Below, piece after piece: positions 1 through 8,641 of a DNA stretch of 26,752 nucleotides. This stretch comes from DAOTWP01 sp034435675 (GTDB taxonomy: Bacteria > Chloroflexota > Anaerolineae > Aggregatilineales > Phototrophicaceae): contig DAOTWP010000127.1 in the NCBI GenBank assembly GCA_034435675.1, positions 1 to 26,752 of the forward strand. The letters are read 5' to 3'. Numbering within the stretch: position 1 is the stretch's first letter; every line of letters starts with the position of its first letter. The notes below the pieces were generated by a model. That model was not told the origin of the DNA and did no database searches. It saw nothing but the letters and a program-made list of their open reading frames with translations. Both the position numbers and the translations under genes were made by a program.

Positions 1-278
1 TCGCGCGAACTGGCATAAATCGCCAGATAGCCGCCGTCGCCGTTGAAGCCCAGCACCTCAATGGCGCACTGTCCCCGGCTGTTGACAATCGTGTTCAGAT
101 GAAACCCGCCGTAGCAGTTCAGCGCGGTGTTTTCTTCACAGTCACAGGGCAGGCAGGCATTGGCGACACCGCTGGGCACTGCCGCGCTGACACTGACCAG
201 CAGCAGGAAGACCACCACCGGCACTACCGGCAGGGCGGCGAAGAAACCGAAGATCATTTTGCGGCGCAGTTGAGTCAT
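1..278 (-). CDS. Cys-rich exported protein, N-terminal part (runs off window)
   Basis: The reading frame opens at ATG 278-276 and stays open to the window edge, so only about 92 N-terminal residues are visible. Residues 8-35 form a long hydrophobic segment after a basic start (TQLRRK), which reads as a signal peptide or membrane anchor. A cluster of cysteines follows (ACLPCDCEEN, then LNCYGG and GQCAIEV), suggesting a disulfide-bonded or metal-binding extracytoplasmic domain. There is no good lipobox: the residues before the first Cys are ANA. The start is supported by GAGGTG nine bases upstream; the nearby ATG at 286 is out of frame and too close to that site. I do not recognise the family. 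It is divergent from the membrane-protein pair that begins at 471. Confidence 0.6.
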   Translation of the reverse strand, partial: MTQLRRKMIFGFFAALPVVPVVVFLLLVSVSAAVPSGVANACLPCDCEENTALNCYGGFHLNTIVNSRGQCAIEVLGFNGDGGYLAIYASSR

Positions 279-470
279 AAGTTCATACACCTCGTGTGAT
301 TTTGCGTTTCAGCAGCAAAGTTTAGGTCACCGCAGCAGTTTTCGCCATAGTGCAGATGTTCGTTTTGCTGGCGGTTGCCCCGCGTCCAGCCTACGCGAAT
401 CCGCCGCCCTGTGGTATACCTTGCTGCCGGTAATCACAATCCGCCGTCTGCTGGCGAGAAGCGCGAACCT

Positions 471-2717
471 ATGCTGGCAAAACCAACCTCATTACAGCGT
501 TCTTCCTCCGCGCTGCGGCTGCATCTGCTGGTCATCGCTGGCTATGCGCTGCTGGCGTTTTGTGTGCTCTATGCGCTTGTGTTCACTACCGGGACGCGCG
601 CTGCCGGGTTCGATTACTTCAACTACCACTGGAACTTCTGGTGGATTCGCCATGCCACGACTACGCCGGGGCTGAACGTCTACATGACGGATTATGTCAT
701 GGCGCCGTTTATGAACAACTTCGGCTATCACGCGCTGACGGCGTTCTGGTATCCAGTCTGGGCGCTGCTGGAACCGCTGGCAGGCACTTACGCCGCCATG
801 AATGCAATTATCTTGCTGGGCTGCTTTCTCAACGGCTATCTGCTGTATCTGCTGCTGCGGCGCGAAGGTGTGCTGGTGCCGCTGGCACTGCTGGGCGGCG
901 CGGCGCTGCAATTGTCGCCGCTGGTGCGCTATTTCTACTACAACACGCACATCAACCTGATGGACTGGTTCTGGCTGCCCGCGCATCTGCTGCTGTGGGG
1001 CAATATCGTTCGCGCTGCGGCTGCCGGGCGTTTTGGGCGCGCGCTGCTGTGGGCAGCGGTGCAGGGTGTGGCACTATGGGGGCTGGGGCTGACCGACCTG
1101 CAATTCCCGATTTTTGTGGGCTTTCTCCTAGTTCCTTATGGGTTGTATACGCTGTGGACAGCGCCGCGTCGCGTTCAATTGATTGCCGCCGGACTTGTCG
1201 CTGTCGGAGTCGCGTTCGCGCTGCTCTGGTTCGCCGGTCCGCTGCCATATATGCGCCAGTTCAGCGGCGCGCTGACCCCCGGCGTTGTCGAAGACCGCCC
1301 CGGTATCCCGCTGTGGGGCTTTTTCTGGGTGGGGGACGTCTGGTGGCACTGGAACGTGCCGACCCTCGGCGCGGCGGGGGCGGTTGCCGCATTGTCCGCG
1401 CTGCTGGTCAGTCTGCGGCTAAAGCGTGGCACGCTGCCCCGTGAGCGCTGGTTGTGGTTCTGGCTGCTGCTGCCGCCGCTGGTCTTTGCGCTGGGACCCT
1501 ATCTCTATCTGGGCAATCCCGACAGCGGCGCACGCATTCCGCTGCCCTATCATCTGCTGTTTAATCTGACCGACGGTATGTTCCGCATGCCCTGGCGGCT
1601 TGCGCCGATCTATTTAATCGCCGCCATGCTCTTTGCGGGCAAAACATGGTCACCGCTGCTGGCGCGCCGTTTTGCACAGTTGCCACACCCGCCCATGGCG
1701 CGCCCCCTGCTGCCGCGTGTGGCGCTGTTCACGGCGCTTCTTTTCGCCCTGTTTCTGGATGCACGTCTGTTTGACGCTGCGCCGCTTGACCCGCTGCTGC
1801 CGAACTATGCCTTTTACGAAGCGATTGGGCAGGAGGCGTATGATTATGTCGTGCTGGAAGTGCCTACCGCTGCCGGCACAGGTGAGCTGCTGCTCGGCGA
1901 TTATCGCGCCATCCAGTTCCAGTTCTATGGCATGACCCACGCAAAGCGCACGCTCAACGGATTTATTTCCCGCGCGCCGCTGGATCACTACTGGTACATC
2001 CTCACGGATGACCCGATGCTGGCATGGCTGGGGCAGCGCCGCCCGCTGGAACCGGCACGTGTTGAAGCGCAGCTCCGCGAGCGCATCACGGATTACCCGA
2101 TTGGTTACGTGGTCGTGCATCAGGAGGTCATCGGGCATAATCGCCCCGCGAATGAGGAAATCCTCGGTTTCTTCAACAGCTTGCCCGACCTGCTCTGTCC
2201 CGTGTGGGTCGAGGCGGATGCAGTGGTCTATCGCACCGCATGGCATCCCGACGGCTGCCCGGCGCGTGTTCCCCCACAGCCTGCGCCGGAAATCCACCAG
2301 ATTGATGTAGGTGCGGCAGAGGATGTACGCTATATCGGCTGGGGCTGGCATTATCAGGAAGAAATCATCCCTGGTTTGAATGTGCGCTGGGCGGGCGCAG
2401 CCCCACAGGCAGACCTGTATGCGGATCTACCACCGGGCAGCTACACGCTTGCGTTCACGGCGCAGGCATTTCATCGTGCGCGCCAGGTCGAGGTCCAGAT
2501 TAACGGTGTGGCTGTCGGGCGTGTCACCGTCCCGGTAGCGGGGTTTGCGGCGTTTGAACTGCTCGTGCCTGCCGAGTTGATCGGCAGCGGCGCGCATGTG
2601 CAGATCAGCCTGATCTATGATGGCGTAGATGTGCCCGCCGATCTGGGGATAGGCACGGATACACGGCGTTTAGCAGTTATGGTGGATTGGGTGCGGTTGA
2701 TACGCGCAGGAGGATAA
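471..2717 (+). CDS. Polytopic GT-C-like membrane protein with C-terminal beta domain (paralogue 1)
   Basis: This 748-residue protein has about a dozen hydrophobic segments in its first 430 residues and a soluble C-terminal region. The first loop carries an acidic/aromatic motif (FDYFNYHWNFWWIRHA), and a later one reads FRMPWRLAPIYL. Both are typical of the GT-C/YfhO-like membrane glycosyltransferase superfamily, whose members transfer sugars from polyprenyl-phosphate donors outside the membrane. The last ~130 residues (GWGWHYQEE onward, ending in VMVDWVRL) look like a beta-sandwich, perhaps carbohydrate-binding. I start at ATG 471, with GAGAAG about ten bases upstream; an upstream TTG at 375 would add 32 residues unlike a membrane protein N-terminus. 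It is followed four bases later by a paralogue of the same architecture. Membrane topology is clear; the enzymatic role is inferred. Confidence 0.75.
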   Translation: MLAKPTSLQRSSSALRLHLLVIAGYALLAFCVLYALVFTTGTRAAGFDYFNYHWNFWWIRHATTTPGLNVYMTDYVMAPFMNNFGYHALTAFWYPVWALLEPLAGTYAAMNAIILLGCFLNGYLLYLLLRREGVLVPLALLGGAALQLSPLVRYFYYNTHINLMDWFWLPAHLLLWGNIVRAAAAGRFGRALLWAAVQGVALWGLGLTDLQFPIFVGFLLVPYGLYTLWTAPRRVQLIAAGLVAVGVAFALLWFAGPLPYMRQFSGALTPGVVEDRPGIPLWGFFWVGDVWWHWNVPTLGAAGAVAALSALLVSLRLKRGTLPRERWLWFWLLLPPLVFALGPYLYLGNPDSGARIPLPYHLLFNLTDGMFRMPWRLAPIYLIAAMLFAGKTWSPLLARRFAQLPHPPMARPLLPRVALFTALLFALFLDARLFDAAPLDPLLPNYAFYEAIGQEAYDYVVLEVPTAAGTGELLLGDYRAIQFQFYGMTHAKRTLNGFISRAPLDHYWYILTDDPMLAWLGQRRPLEPARVEAQLRERITDYPIGYVVVHQEVIGHNRPANEEILGFFNSLPDLLCPVWVEADAVVYRTAWHPDGCPARVPPQPAPEIHQIDVGAAEDVRYIGWGWHYQEEIIPGLNVRWAGAAPQADLYADLPPGSYTLAFTAQAFHRARQVEVQINGVAVGRVTVPVAGFAAFELLVPAELIGSGAHVQISLIYDGVDVPADLGIGTDTRRLAVMVDWVRLIRAGG
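2708..2713 (+). promoter_or_regulatory. Shine-Dalgarno site deciding a TTG start
   Basis: A perfect AGGAGG lies inside the last codons of the upstream gene, eight bases before TTG 2722. It supports the rare TTG start of the second membrane protein and implies translational coupling, since the upstream stop (TAA 2715-2717) sits between the site and the start. Confidence 0.75.
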
Positions 2718-2721
2718 ACAT

Positions 2722-4902
2722 TTGCACTTAAGACGGCATCTGGCGCTGCTTGCCCTGTACGCCGGACTGACGGTTCTCGCCATTTACCAGCCACTCTTCA
2801 ATGCTGCAACCCATGTCGGCGGCAGTTGGACGACCGATTACTATCACTTTCACTGGAACTACTGGTGGGTGCGGCACGCGCTGACCACCCCCAGCTTGAA
2901 TGTTTTTGAAACCAATTTTGTGCTTTTTCCCTACACGACCAATCTCGCCTACCATACGCTGACCCTGTTCTGGTATCCGCTGTGGGCACTGGTCGAACCA
3001 CTAACGGGGACGCTGATTGCCTTCAGCATTATCTTCGTAGTTGCCATGACGCTCACCGGCTACTTCACGTATGTGCTGCTGGTTGAGGAGGGCGTGCCAG
3101 GCGGGTTTGCCATCGCCGGTGGGGCGCTGCTCCAGCTTACCCCCGCCATGCTGCTGGGTGTAATGCTGTCTACCATCAATTACCTGGCACTGTTCTGGTA
3201 TCCACTGAATCTGCTTATCTGGCGGCGGGTGGCACTGCACAGCGCTCAGCCTCGCGCGGCGCTGCTGTGGAGCGTCATCCAGGGCAGTGCTTTTTATGCC
3301 ATGCTGCTGACCGATTACCAGTACGCGATCTATCTCGCGCTGCTGATTGTGCCCTATGGGCTGCTGACGCTGGCGCAGCAGCCGGGCTGGCGGGCACGCG
3401 GACGGCTGGTCCTGTGGGGCGTGCTGGCACTGTTCATCATGCTGGCGCTGCTGTGGTTTGCCGGTCCGCTGCGCTACATCCTCGCGTTCGATACCTCGCA
3501 GCTTTCGCCAATGCCGATGGAAGATGCGCAGGCAATCCCGTTCCCGCAGGGTTATTTCGCACGGCTGAATGTCTATGATCGTGTGGTGACACTGGGTGGT
3601 GTGGTGCTGCCACTGCTGCTGGTTACGCTTGCTGCCAGTCTGCTCGTTGCGCGGCGCGGGCGGAGAGACCGTCGCCGCTGGTTCTGGGCGCTGCTGGTGC
3701 TGCCGCCGCTGCTGCTTTCGGCAGGGGGCTATATCTCCGTCGCAGGTGTGCAAATCCCGACGCCTTATGTCTTGCTGCACGAAGTATTCGGCGGGCTGTT
3801 TCGCAGTCCGGCACGCTTTGGCGCAGTGCTGATTATTCCGGCAGCCATTTTCATCGGGCGTACCTGGAAACTGCTGCTGCCTGCCGCAACGCCTGCGCGA
3901 CATGCGGGCACCCTGCTGGTAATCGGTTTCGTTTTTGGCGAGGCGCTGCTCTATCCGCAGATGCCCATTCAGCCCGTGACCCCACATTACGACTTCTATG
4001 CAACTATCGGGCAGGAGCAGGGTGATCCCTATGACGAGTTTGTGGTGCTGGAAGTACCCGTCGCCGGTGGCAGTGGCGAGGCGTGGGTCGGCGAGTTTCG
4101 CCCGATGGAGACGCAGTTCTACGGCATAACACACGGCAAGCGTATGCTCAACGGCTCGATTGCGCGTGCGCCGCTGAACCATTTCTGGTACTGGCTGTAC
4201 GATGATCCGATGCTGGCATGGCTGGGGCAGCGCCGTTATCTGGAGCCAGAGCGGGTGCTGGCACTGCTTACGCAGCGCATTGACCAATGGCCCATCGGCT
4301 ATATTGTCATCCATCAGGATTTCATCGGGCGCGAAAAACCGACCAACCAGGAAATCATTGGCTGGTTCAACACACTGCCTGACCTGCTCTGTCCGGTGTG
4401 GGTCGAACGCGATGCTGTGGTCTACAGAACGCGCCAGCATCCGGATGGCTGCCCGCCGCGCACCCCGCCCGAAACCGCCTCCGGCGAGTACCTGATTGAC
4501 CTGGGCGTGCCGGGCGATGAATTTTTCATCGGTTGGGGCTGGCACTGGCAGGAGCAGGTGCCGGGAACCCTGGTGCGTTGGGCAGGGCAGTATCCCCAGG
4601 CGCAGCTCTATGTTGATCTGCCAGATGGCGGATATACGTTGTCGTTTATGGCGCAGGCGTTCTATCGGGATCGTTCGCTGCGTGTGCTGGTCAATGACGC
4701 CGAAATCGGGCAGGTGTTGGTTTCTGCGGAAGGGTTTAGAGAGTTCAACTTTGAGCTTCCTGCAGCGCTGCTGAGCAGTGGGCAGCACACGGTGTTCACC
4801 CTTGTCTACGACAGCGTGGATGTCCCGGCTAATCTGGGGATGGGCACAGATACACGCAGTCTGGCAATTATGGTCGATTGGGTGCGTTTTCAGCGGCGGT
4901 AA
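2722..4902 (+). CDS. Polytopic GT-C-like membrane protein with C-terminal beta domain (paralogue 2)
   Basis: This 726-residue protein is co-linear with its upstream neighbour. Shared landmarks include DYYHFHWNYWWVRHA in the first loop, LFRSPARFGAVLI in the membrane part, DPMLAWLGQRR, a THGKRMLNGSIARAP segment, PDLLCPVWVE.DAVVYRT, and the C-terminal domain from FIGWGWHWQEQ to DVPANLGMGTDTRSLAIMVDWVRF. The two therefore arose by tandem duplication. The family resemblance is to GT-C/YfhO-like glycosyltransferases; substrate is unknown. The start is TTG 2722, backed by AGGAGG eight bases upstream, four bases after the previous stop, so the pair is surely co-transcribed. A 13-bp stem-loop follows the stop. 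The two proteins might act as a heterodimer or use different acceptors; the sequence does not say which. Confidence 0.75.
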   Translation: MHLRRHLALLALYAGLTVLAIYQPLFNAATHVGGSWTTDYYHFHWNYWWVRHALTTPSLNVFETNFVLFPYTTNLAYHTLTLFWYPLWALVEPLTGTLIAFSIIFVVAMTLTGYFTYVLLVEEGVPGGFAIAGGALLQLTPAMLLGVMLSTINYLALFWYPLNLLIWRRVALHSAQPRAALLWSVIQGSAFYAMLLTDYQYAIYLALLIVPYGLLTLAQQPGWRARGRLVLWGVLALFIMLALLWFAGPLRYILAFDTSQLSPMPMEDAQAIPFPQGYFARLNVYDRVVTLGGVVLPLLLVTLAASLLVARRGRRDRRRWFWALLVLPPLLLSAGGYISVAGVQIPTPYVLLHEVFGGLFRSPARFGAVLIIPAAIFIGRTWKLLLPAATPARHAGTLLVIGFVFGEALLYPQMPIQPVTPHYDFYATIGQEQGDPYDEFVVLEVPVAGGSGEAWVGEFRPMETQFYGITHGKRMLNGSIARAPLNHFWYWLYDDPMLAWLGQRRYLEPERVLALLTQRIDQWPIGYIVIHQDFIGREKPTNQEIIGWFNTLPDLLCPVWVERDAVVYRTRQHPDGCPPRTPPETASGEYLIDLGVPGDEFFIGWGWHWQEQVPGTLVRWAGQYPQAQLYVDLPDGGYTLSFMAQAFYRDRSLRVLVNDAEIGQVLVSAEGFREFNFELPAALLSSGQHTVFTLVYDSVDVPANLGMGTDTRSLAIMVDWVRFQRR

Positions 4903-4908
4903 GGGGGA

Positions 4909-4941
4909 TGCAGGGGCAGAAGGATCGGTTCTGTCCCTGCA
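4909..4941. terminator. Stem-loop between convergent genes, possible bidirectional terminator
   Basis: A 13-bp stem (TGCAGGGGCAGAA paired with TTCTGTCCCTGCA, one G-T pair) encloses a 7-base loop in the short gap between the stop codons of two convergent genes. Neither side has a real T-run, so intrinsic termination is plausible but unproven. Confidence 0.5.
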
Positions 4942-4955
4942 CGCTCTACGGGCGT

Positions 4956-6281
4956 TTATTGCGTGCGTGCCAGTCGCAGAATAATGCCCTTGTAGTCTAC
5001 CAGATACAGCTCACCCGCCTCGTCTTCACCGAACGAAGTGATGATCGCCGTGGTCTGCATCCACAGTCCGCTTTGCCATTCGCCCGCCGCATTGCGGAAC
5101 ACCATCCAGACCCGCCCGGTGCAGTAGTCGCCGCTGATGTACGTGCCTTGCAGTTCCGGCAGAGTCGCGCCGCGATAGACATAACCGCCCGTGATGGAGC
5201 AGCCTTCGCTGTGAGGATACTCGAATACTGGGAAGACCAATTCTTCGGTAGCGGGTTCGCGGTCCGGGTACACGCGGAACGTGCCTTCCCACGCGCTCCA
5301 GCCGTAGTTCTCGCCGCCGGGACTGTCCGCTGGCTGGACATTCAGTTCTTCGCGCTCCACCTGTCCCACATCAGCAATGTAGAGTTCGTCAGTGGCGCGG
5401 TCAAAACTGAAGCGCCAGGGATTGCGCACCCCGAAGACCCAGATTTCCGGCAGCATCCCTTCCTGCCCGACAAACGGGTTATCCGGCGGGATGCTGTATG
5501 CTGCTGCGGTGATATCGGTGACATCCAGCCGCAGCAGCTTGCCCAGCAGCACGCCGCGATTCTGGCTGGTGCGGTTGGGATCATACAGCGAACCCCCATC
5601 GCCCAGCGCGATATACAGATAACCGTCTGGTCCAAAGGCGATGTGCCCGCCGTTGTGATCCGGCGCGGGCTGGGCGACGACCAGCAGAATAGCTACCGTT
5701 GCCGGGTTGGCGCGGTTGCGGTCATTGGGCATGGTGCGGTAACGGGCAAGCGTCGTTGCGCCGCTGGTATCGGTGTAGTTGATGAAGAAGGTCCCGTTGT
5801 TCTCAAAATCCGGGTGGAACGCCAGCCCCAGCAGCCCTTGCTCAGTATACCCCCCGCGTGAGACACTTGCCGGAATCAGATCGCTGATGTCCAGAAACGG
5901 TTCGGGCAGAATGACGTCGTTTTCCAGAATCCAGATGAACCCGCCCTGTTCCACTACAAACAATCGTCCGCTGCCATCACCTGCGCCGGTGACATACAGC
6001 GGGCTGTCAAAGCCATCGGCGACAGTTTCCCAGGTGTACGGCGCGGCGTCGGGGAATTCGCCTGTTTCCAACACGGATGGCAGCGCGACGATTGGCGTCG
6101 CTTCTGGCGTCGGTTGGCTGCCGGTCGTCGTGGTATCGGCGGCGGGGGCAAGCGCCATAAACACCACAAACCCCAATAACAGGGCGGCAATGGTCAGCAC
6201 CAGCATCAAACCGCAGCCAACGGACAGCACCAGAATGCCACTGGCAGAGGTTTCCTGTGCGCCCTCGTTTTCGTCAAACAT
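4956..6281 (-). CDS. PQQ-dependent sugar dehydrogenase family protein, membrane-anchored
   Basis: This 441-residue protein belongs to the soluble glucose/aldose sugar dehydrogenase family (six-bladed beta-propeller, GSDH), which oxidises aldoses with PQQ outside the cytoplasm. Residues 16-45 form one long membrane segment, followed by a Thr/Pro-rich spacer and then the propeller from about residue 80. Family landmarks are the N-terminal blade (GFDSPLYVTGAGDGSGRLFVVEQ), QGLLGLAFHPDF, the catalytic-type His about residue 209 in DHNGGHIAFGPDGYLYIALGDGG, GVRNPWRFSFDR for cofactor binding, and LYIADVGQ. The start is ATG 6281, with GAGGAG five bases upstream; a longer frame back to 6383 has no ribosome site. 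It is divergent from the SUMF1-like lipoprotein. No PQQ biosynthesis genes are visible here, so the cofactor is inferred. Confidence 0.85.
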   Translation of the reverse strand: MFDENEGAQETSASGILVLSVGCGLMLVLTIAALLLGFVVFMALAPAADTTTTGSQPTPEATPIVALPSVLETGEFPDAAPYTWETVADGFDSPLYVTGAGDGSGRLFVVEQGGFIWILENDVILPEPFLDISDLIPASVSRGGYTEQGLLGLAFHPDFENNGTFFINYTDTSGATTLARYRTMPNDRNRANPATVAILLVVAQPAPDHNGGHIAFGPDGYLYIALGDGGSLYDPNRTSQNRGVLLGKLLRLDVTDITAAAYSIPPDNPFVGQEGMLPEIWVFGVRNPWRFSFDRATDELYIADVGQVEREELNVQPADSPGGENYGWSAWEGTFRVYPDREPATEELVFPVFEYPHSEGCSITGGYVYRGATLPELQGTYISGDYCTGRVWMVFRNAAGEWQSGLWMQTTAIITSFGEDEAGELYLVDYKGIILRLARTQ

Positions 6282-6373
6282 GCCTGCTCCTCGTAAACTG
6301 CTCGTAAGTGTCATTGTGGCGCGCAGGGCTGTACCTGCCGCCGTTGTTGTGTTAAATTTCTCAAACTGTGCGC

Positions 6374-6403
6374 ATTGTAGCATTCGCGTTAAACCTTCGA
6401 CAA
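6374..6403 (-). promoter_or_regulatory. Promoter for the sugar dehydrogenase gene
   Basis: On the minus strand TTGTCG (6403-6398) and TACAAT (6379-6374) are 18 bases apart, giving a leader of roughly 90 bases before ATG 6281. It fits a housekeeping sigma-factor promoter. Confidence 0.5.
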
Positions 6404-6433
6404 GGCGCTGCGCCTATCTGGAAGCGAGGGCTA

Positions 6434-7243
6434 ATGATGTTGGTCAAACGCATCACCATGATAATTCTGGTCGTGTTCAGCGCAGGACTGTTGGCTGCCT
6501 GCGGCGGCAGCGCGGAAGAGCGCCGCACTGTACCGTCCGCAACCGTTCCGCCGCGTGCCACGGCAGTCACGGAAAATGCCGCGTGGACGCCCGTCACTGA
6601 GACCTTCGATGGTGTGGCAATGGTGCAGGTTCCGGCGGGATGCTTCATGATGGGCAATGAGGCAGGGCGGCGCGATGAACGTCCCGCGCATGCAATCTGC
6701 TTTGATGCACCTTTCTGGATTGACCGTACCGAAGTGACCAATGCCCAGTATGGCTCCCCTGGCGCGTTTGAAGGTGACGACGTTGCGCGTGGCAATCTGA
6801 CCTGGTTTGAAGCCCGCGACCACTGCCTGTCACGCGGGGCGCGGCTGCCTACCGAGGCGGAATGGGAATATGCCGCACGTGGTCCCGATAATCTGATTTA
6901 CCCCTGGGGCAACGAGTTGGTTGAAGAAAACCTGGTGTTTGAACGCAATTCCAACAATACCATTGCCCCTGTTGGCAGTCGTCCGGCAGGCGTGTCGTGG
7001 GTAGGTGCGCTGGACATGGCGGGCAATGTGTGGGAATGGGTCAGCAGCATTTATCGTCCCTATCCTTACACCGCACGCGATGGGCGCGAAGACCTGGACG
7101 ATAGCACCAGCCCGCGCGTTTACCGAGGGGGAATCGGCAGCTATATTGATTTTGCCGCCAGTGCGCCCATTCGCTTTCAGGGTGTGCCGGACACCCGCGA
7201 CTGGTTTATCGGGTTCCGCTGCGCGCGTGATGCCGGCGAATAA
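6434..7243 (+). CDS. SUMF1/FGE-fold lipoprotein (non-catalytic)
   Basis: The N-terminus has two basic residues, a hydrophobic stretch and a clear lipobox (LLAAC, Cys 23), so this is a lipid-anchored extracytoplasmic protein of 269 residues. The rest is a formylglycine-generating-enzyme-like (SUMF1, PF03781) domain: VQVPAGCFMMGNE, FWIDRTEVTNAQY, RLPTEAEWEYAARG, YPWGNE, DMAGNVWEWV and the terminal GFRCAR. The central loop between EVTNAQY and the W-EAR segment is shortened. True formylglycine-generating enzymes have a catalytic Cys pair just before the terminal motif; here that stretch (RGGIGSYIDFAASAPIRF) has none, so a binding or structural role is more likely. I start at ATG 6434, just after GAGGG; ATG 6437 is an equal choice. 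Confidence 0.8.
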   Translation: MMLVKRITMIILVVFSAGLLAACGGSAEERRTVPSATVPPRATAVTENAAWTPVTETFDGVAMVQVPAGCFMMGNEAGRRDERPAHAICFDAPFWIDRTEVTNAQYGSPGAFEGDDVARGNLTWFEARDHCLSRGARLPTEAEWEYAARGPDNLIYPWGNELVEENLVFERNSNNTIAPVGSRPAGVSWVGALDMAGNVWEWVSSIYRPYPYTARDGREDLDDSTSPRVYRGGIGSYIDFAASAPIRFQGVPDTRDWFIGFRCARDAGE

Positions 7244-7292
7244 GCGTTGTTTGAATAAACACTGATCCGGCGAGACATAAGGCAAAGAGGGT

Positions 7293-8630
7293 ATGCAAAA
7301 TCGCAGATTGTGGGCTTTCTGGGCGCTGCTGCTGGTCGGGGCGACACTGGCGGGACTGCCCGCGCTTGTTGCCGGTCATTGGGGACTGCTGCCTGTCCTG
7401 TTCGTCGCCTGGCTGCTCACGCTGATCGGGCGGCAGGAATCTGCGCTGGCACGGCGGATTGCTGCGCTGCTGCGGCTGCTGCGCGTGCGCCCGGCGCTGC
7501 TGTGGCTGCTGCTGCTCGTCTATGTTGCTGTAACCCTGATCGTATGGTTTGGCGCTGCAGAACCCAGCTATGGGCGCTGGTTGCAGCCTGTTGAGTACAG
7601 CTATCTGCTGTTGGCACTGTGGGGGGCGGTCTTTTTGCTGGCGTTCGGCCTGACCGCTGACCAGCGCCGTGAAATGGGCATGCGGCTGGGCAAAAGCCGC
7701 TTTGCCGGGCTGTTGGTGACGCTGACCACGCTGGCGCTGCTGCTGCTCGGCGCAGAGGCAGGGCTGCGCTTGTTTTATGTGACTACCGACGGCTTCGGCT
7801 TCACGGCGATGAACTACTACTGGTACCAGAATTTTTACTGGGGACACGAAAACTCGCTCGGTTACCGCGATTACGAGCCACAGCCGGATGCGCAGACGCA
7901 CATCGCCGTCGTCGGTGATTCGTTTGCGGCGGGGCATGGCATCAATGACATCAACCAGACCTTCCCGCAGTTGCTTGAACAGCGGTTGGGTCCCGGCTAT
8001 GATGTCAATCTGGTGGCAAAATCCGGCTGGGATACGGACGTGCAGCTTGCAAACCTGATGGAGTACACGCCGCGCCCGAATGTCGTGGTGCTATCCTACT
8101 ATCTTAACGACATTGACTGGCTGCTGCGCGATACGGCACTGAATCCCGATGCGGCATTCGATTTCCCGCAGGATCCCGCGCTAAGCTGGGTTGTCCAGAA
8201 CTACTTTTTGCCCAGTTTTATCTATTACAATCTCGCGCAGTTTACGTCCCCCACACGCACGACCACGCACACCAACAACCTGTTCAGCGCACATCTTGAC
8301 GACAACATCTGGGCGCAGCAGGCGCAAATGCTGGATAACTTTGCCTGGTGGTGCCGCACGAACGATATGCAGCTCATCGTGCTGCTCTGGCCCCACCTGA
8401 CAGAAATCGAACAATCCGCACCCTCGATGGCGCGTGTGCGTGACCTGTTTGCCGCGCAGGGCGTTCCGGTAATTGATATGTCTGCTGTGCTCGCCGGGCG
8501 TAACCCTTCAGCGATCATTGTCAACACCTATGACGCGCACCCCGGGTTTGAAGCACAGCAGCTTGCCGCCGATCAACTCGCTGGCGTGATTCTGGCACTG
8601 CCCGCCGTAATTGCTGCGCCCGGCGGTTGA
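7293..8630 (+). CDS. Membrane-bound SGNH/GDSL hydrolase-like protein
   Basis: The 445-residue protein has four or more N-terminal membrane segments (residues 5-46, 68-85, 103-120 and 137-160) followed by an extracytoplasmic SGNH hydrolase-like domain. Block I is VVGDSFAAG with Ser 210 as nucleophile; SYYLNDIDW supplies the family's Asn region; NTYDAHPG near residues 411-418 supplies the Asp and His of the triad. SGNH enzymes de-esterify or transfer acyl groups on glycans and lipids, and membrane-fused forms often modify cell-envelope polymers. The substrate here is unknown. The ATG at 7293 follows AGAGGGT directly. It lies 49 bases after the SUMF1-like lipoprotein on the same strand, so the two may be co-transcribed. 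Confidence 0.75.
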   Translation: MQNRRLWAFWALLLVGATLAGLPALVAGHWGLLPVLFVAWLLTLIGRQESALARRIAALLRLLRVRPALLWLLLLVYVAVTLIVWFGAAEPSYGRWLQPVEYSYLLLALWGAVFLLAFGLTADQRREMGMRLGKSRFAGLLVTLTTLALLLLGAEAGLRLFYVTTDGFGFTAMNYYWYQNFYWGHENSLGYRDYEPQPDAQTHIAVVGDSFAAGHGINDINQTFPQLLEQRLGPGYDVNLVAKSGWDTDVQLANLMEYTPRPNVVVLSYYLNDIDWLLRDTALNPDAAFDFPQDPALSWVVQNYFLPSFIYYNLAQFTSPTRTTTHTNNLFSAHLDDNIWAQQAQMLDNFAWWCRTNDMQLIVLLWPHLTEIEQSAPSMARVRDLFAAQGVPVIDMSAVLAGRNPSAIIVNTYDAHPGFEAQQLAADQLAGVILALPAVIAAPGG

Positions 8631-8641
8631 GCGCCGTACCA

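Noticed and set aside
560..1444. A 294-codon plus-strand frame inside the first membrane protein
   Set aside because: Ala/Arg/Cys-rich translation typical of a shifted GC-rich frame; no start signal and no domain.
3001..4788. A 595-codon open frame on the minus strand, opposite the second membrane protein
   Set aside because: Its product is very rich in Gln, Arg and His, has no recognisable domain, and mirrors the codon bias of the real gene on the other strand. The plus-strand gene has clear membrane topology and a paralogue.
6434..7243. Formylglycine-generating enzyme (sulfatase maturation)
   Set aside because: The catalytic Cys pair is absent and no sulfatase is encoded in the window.
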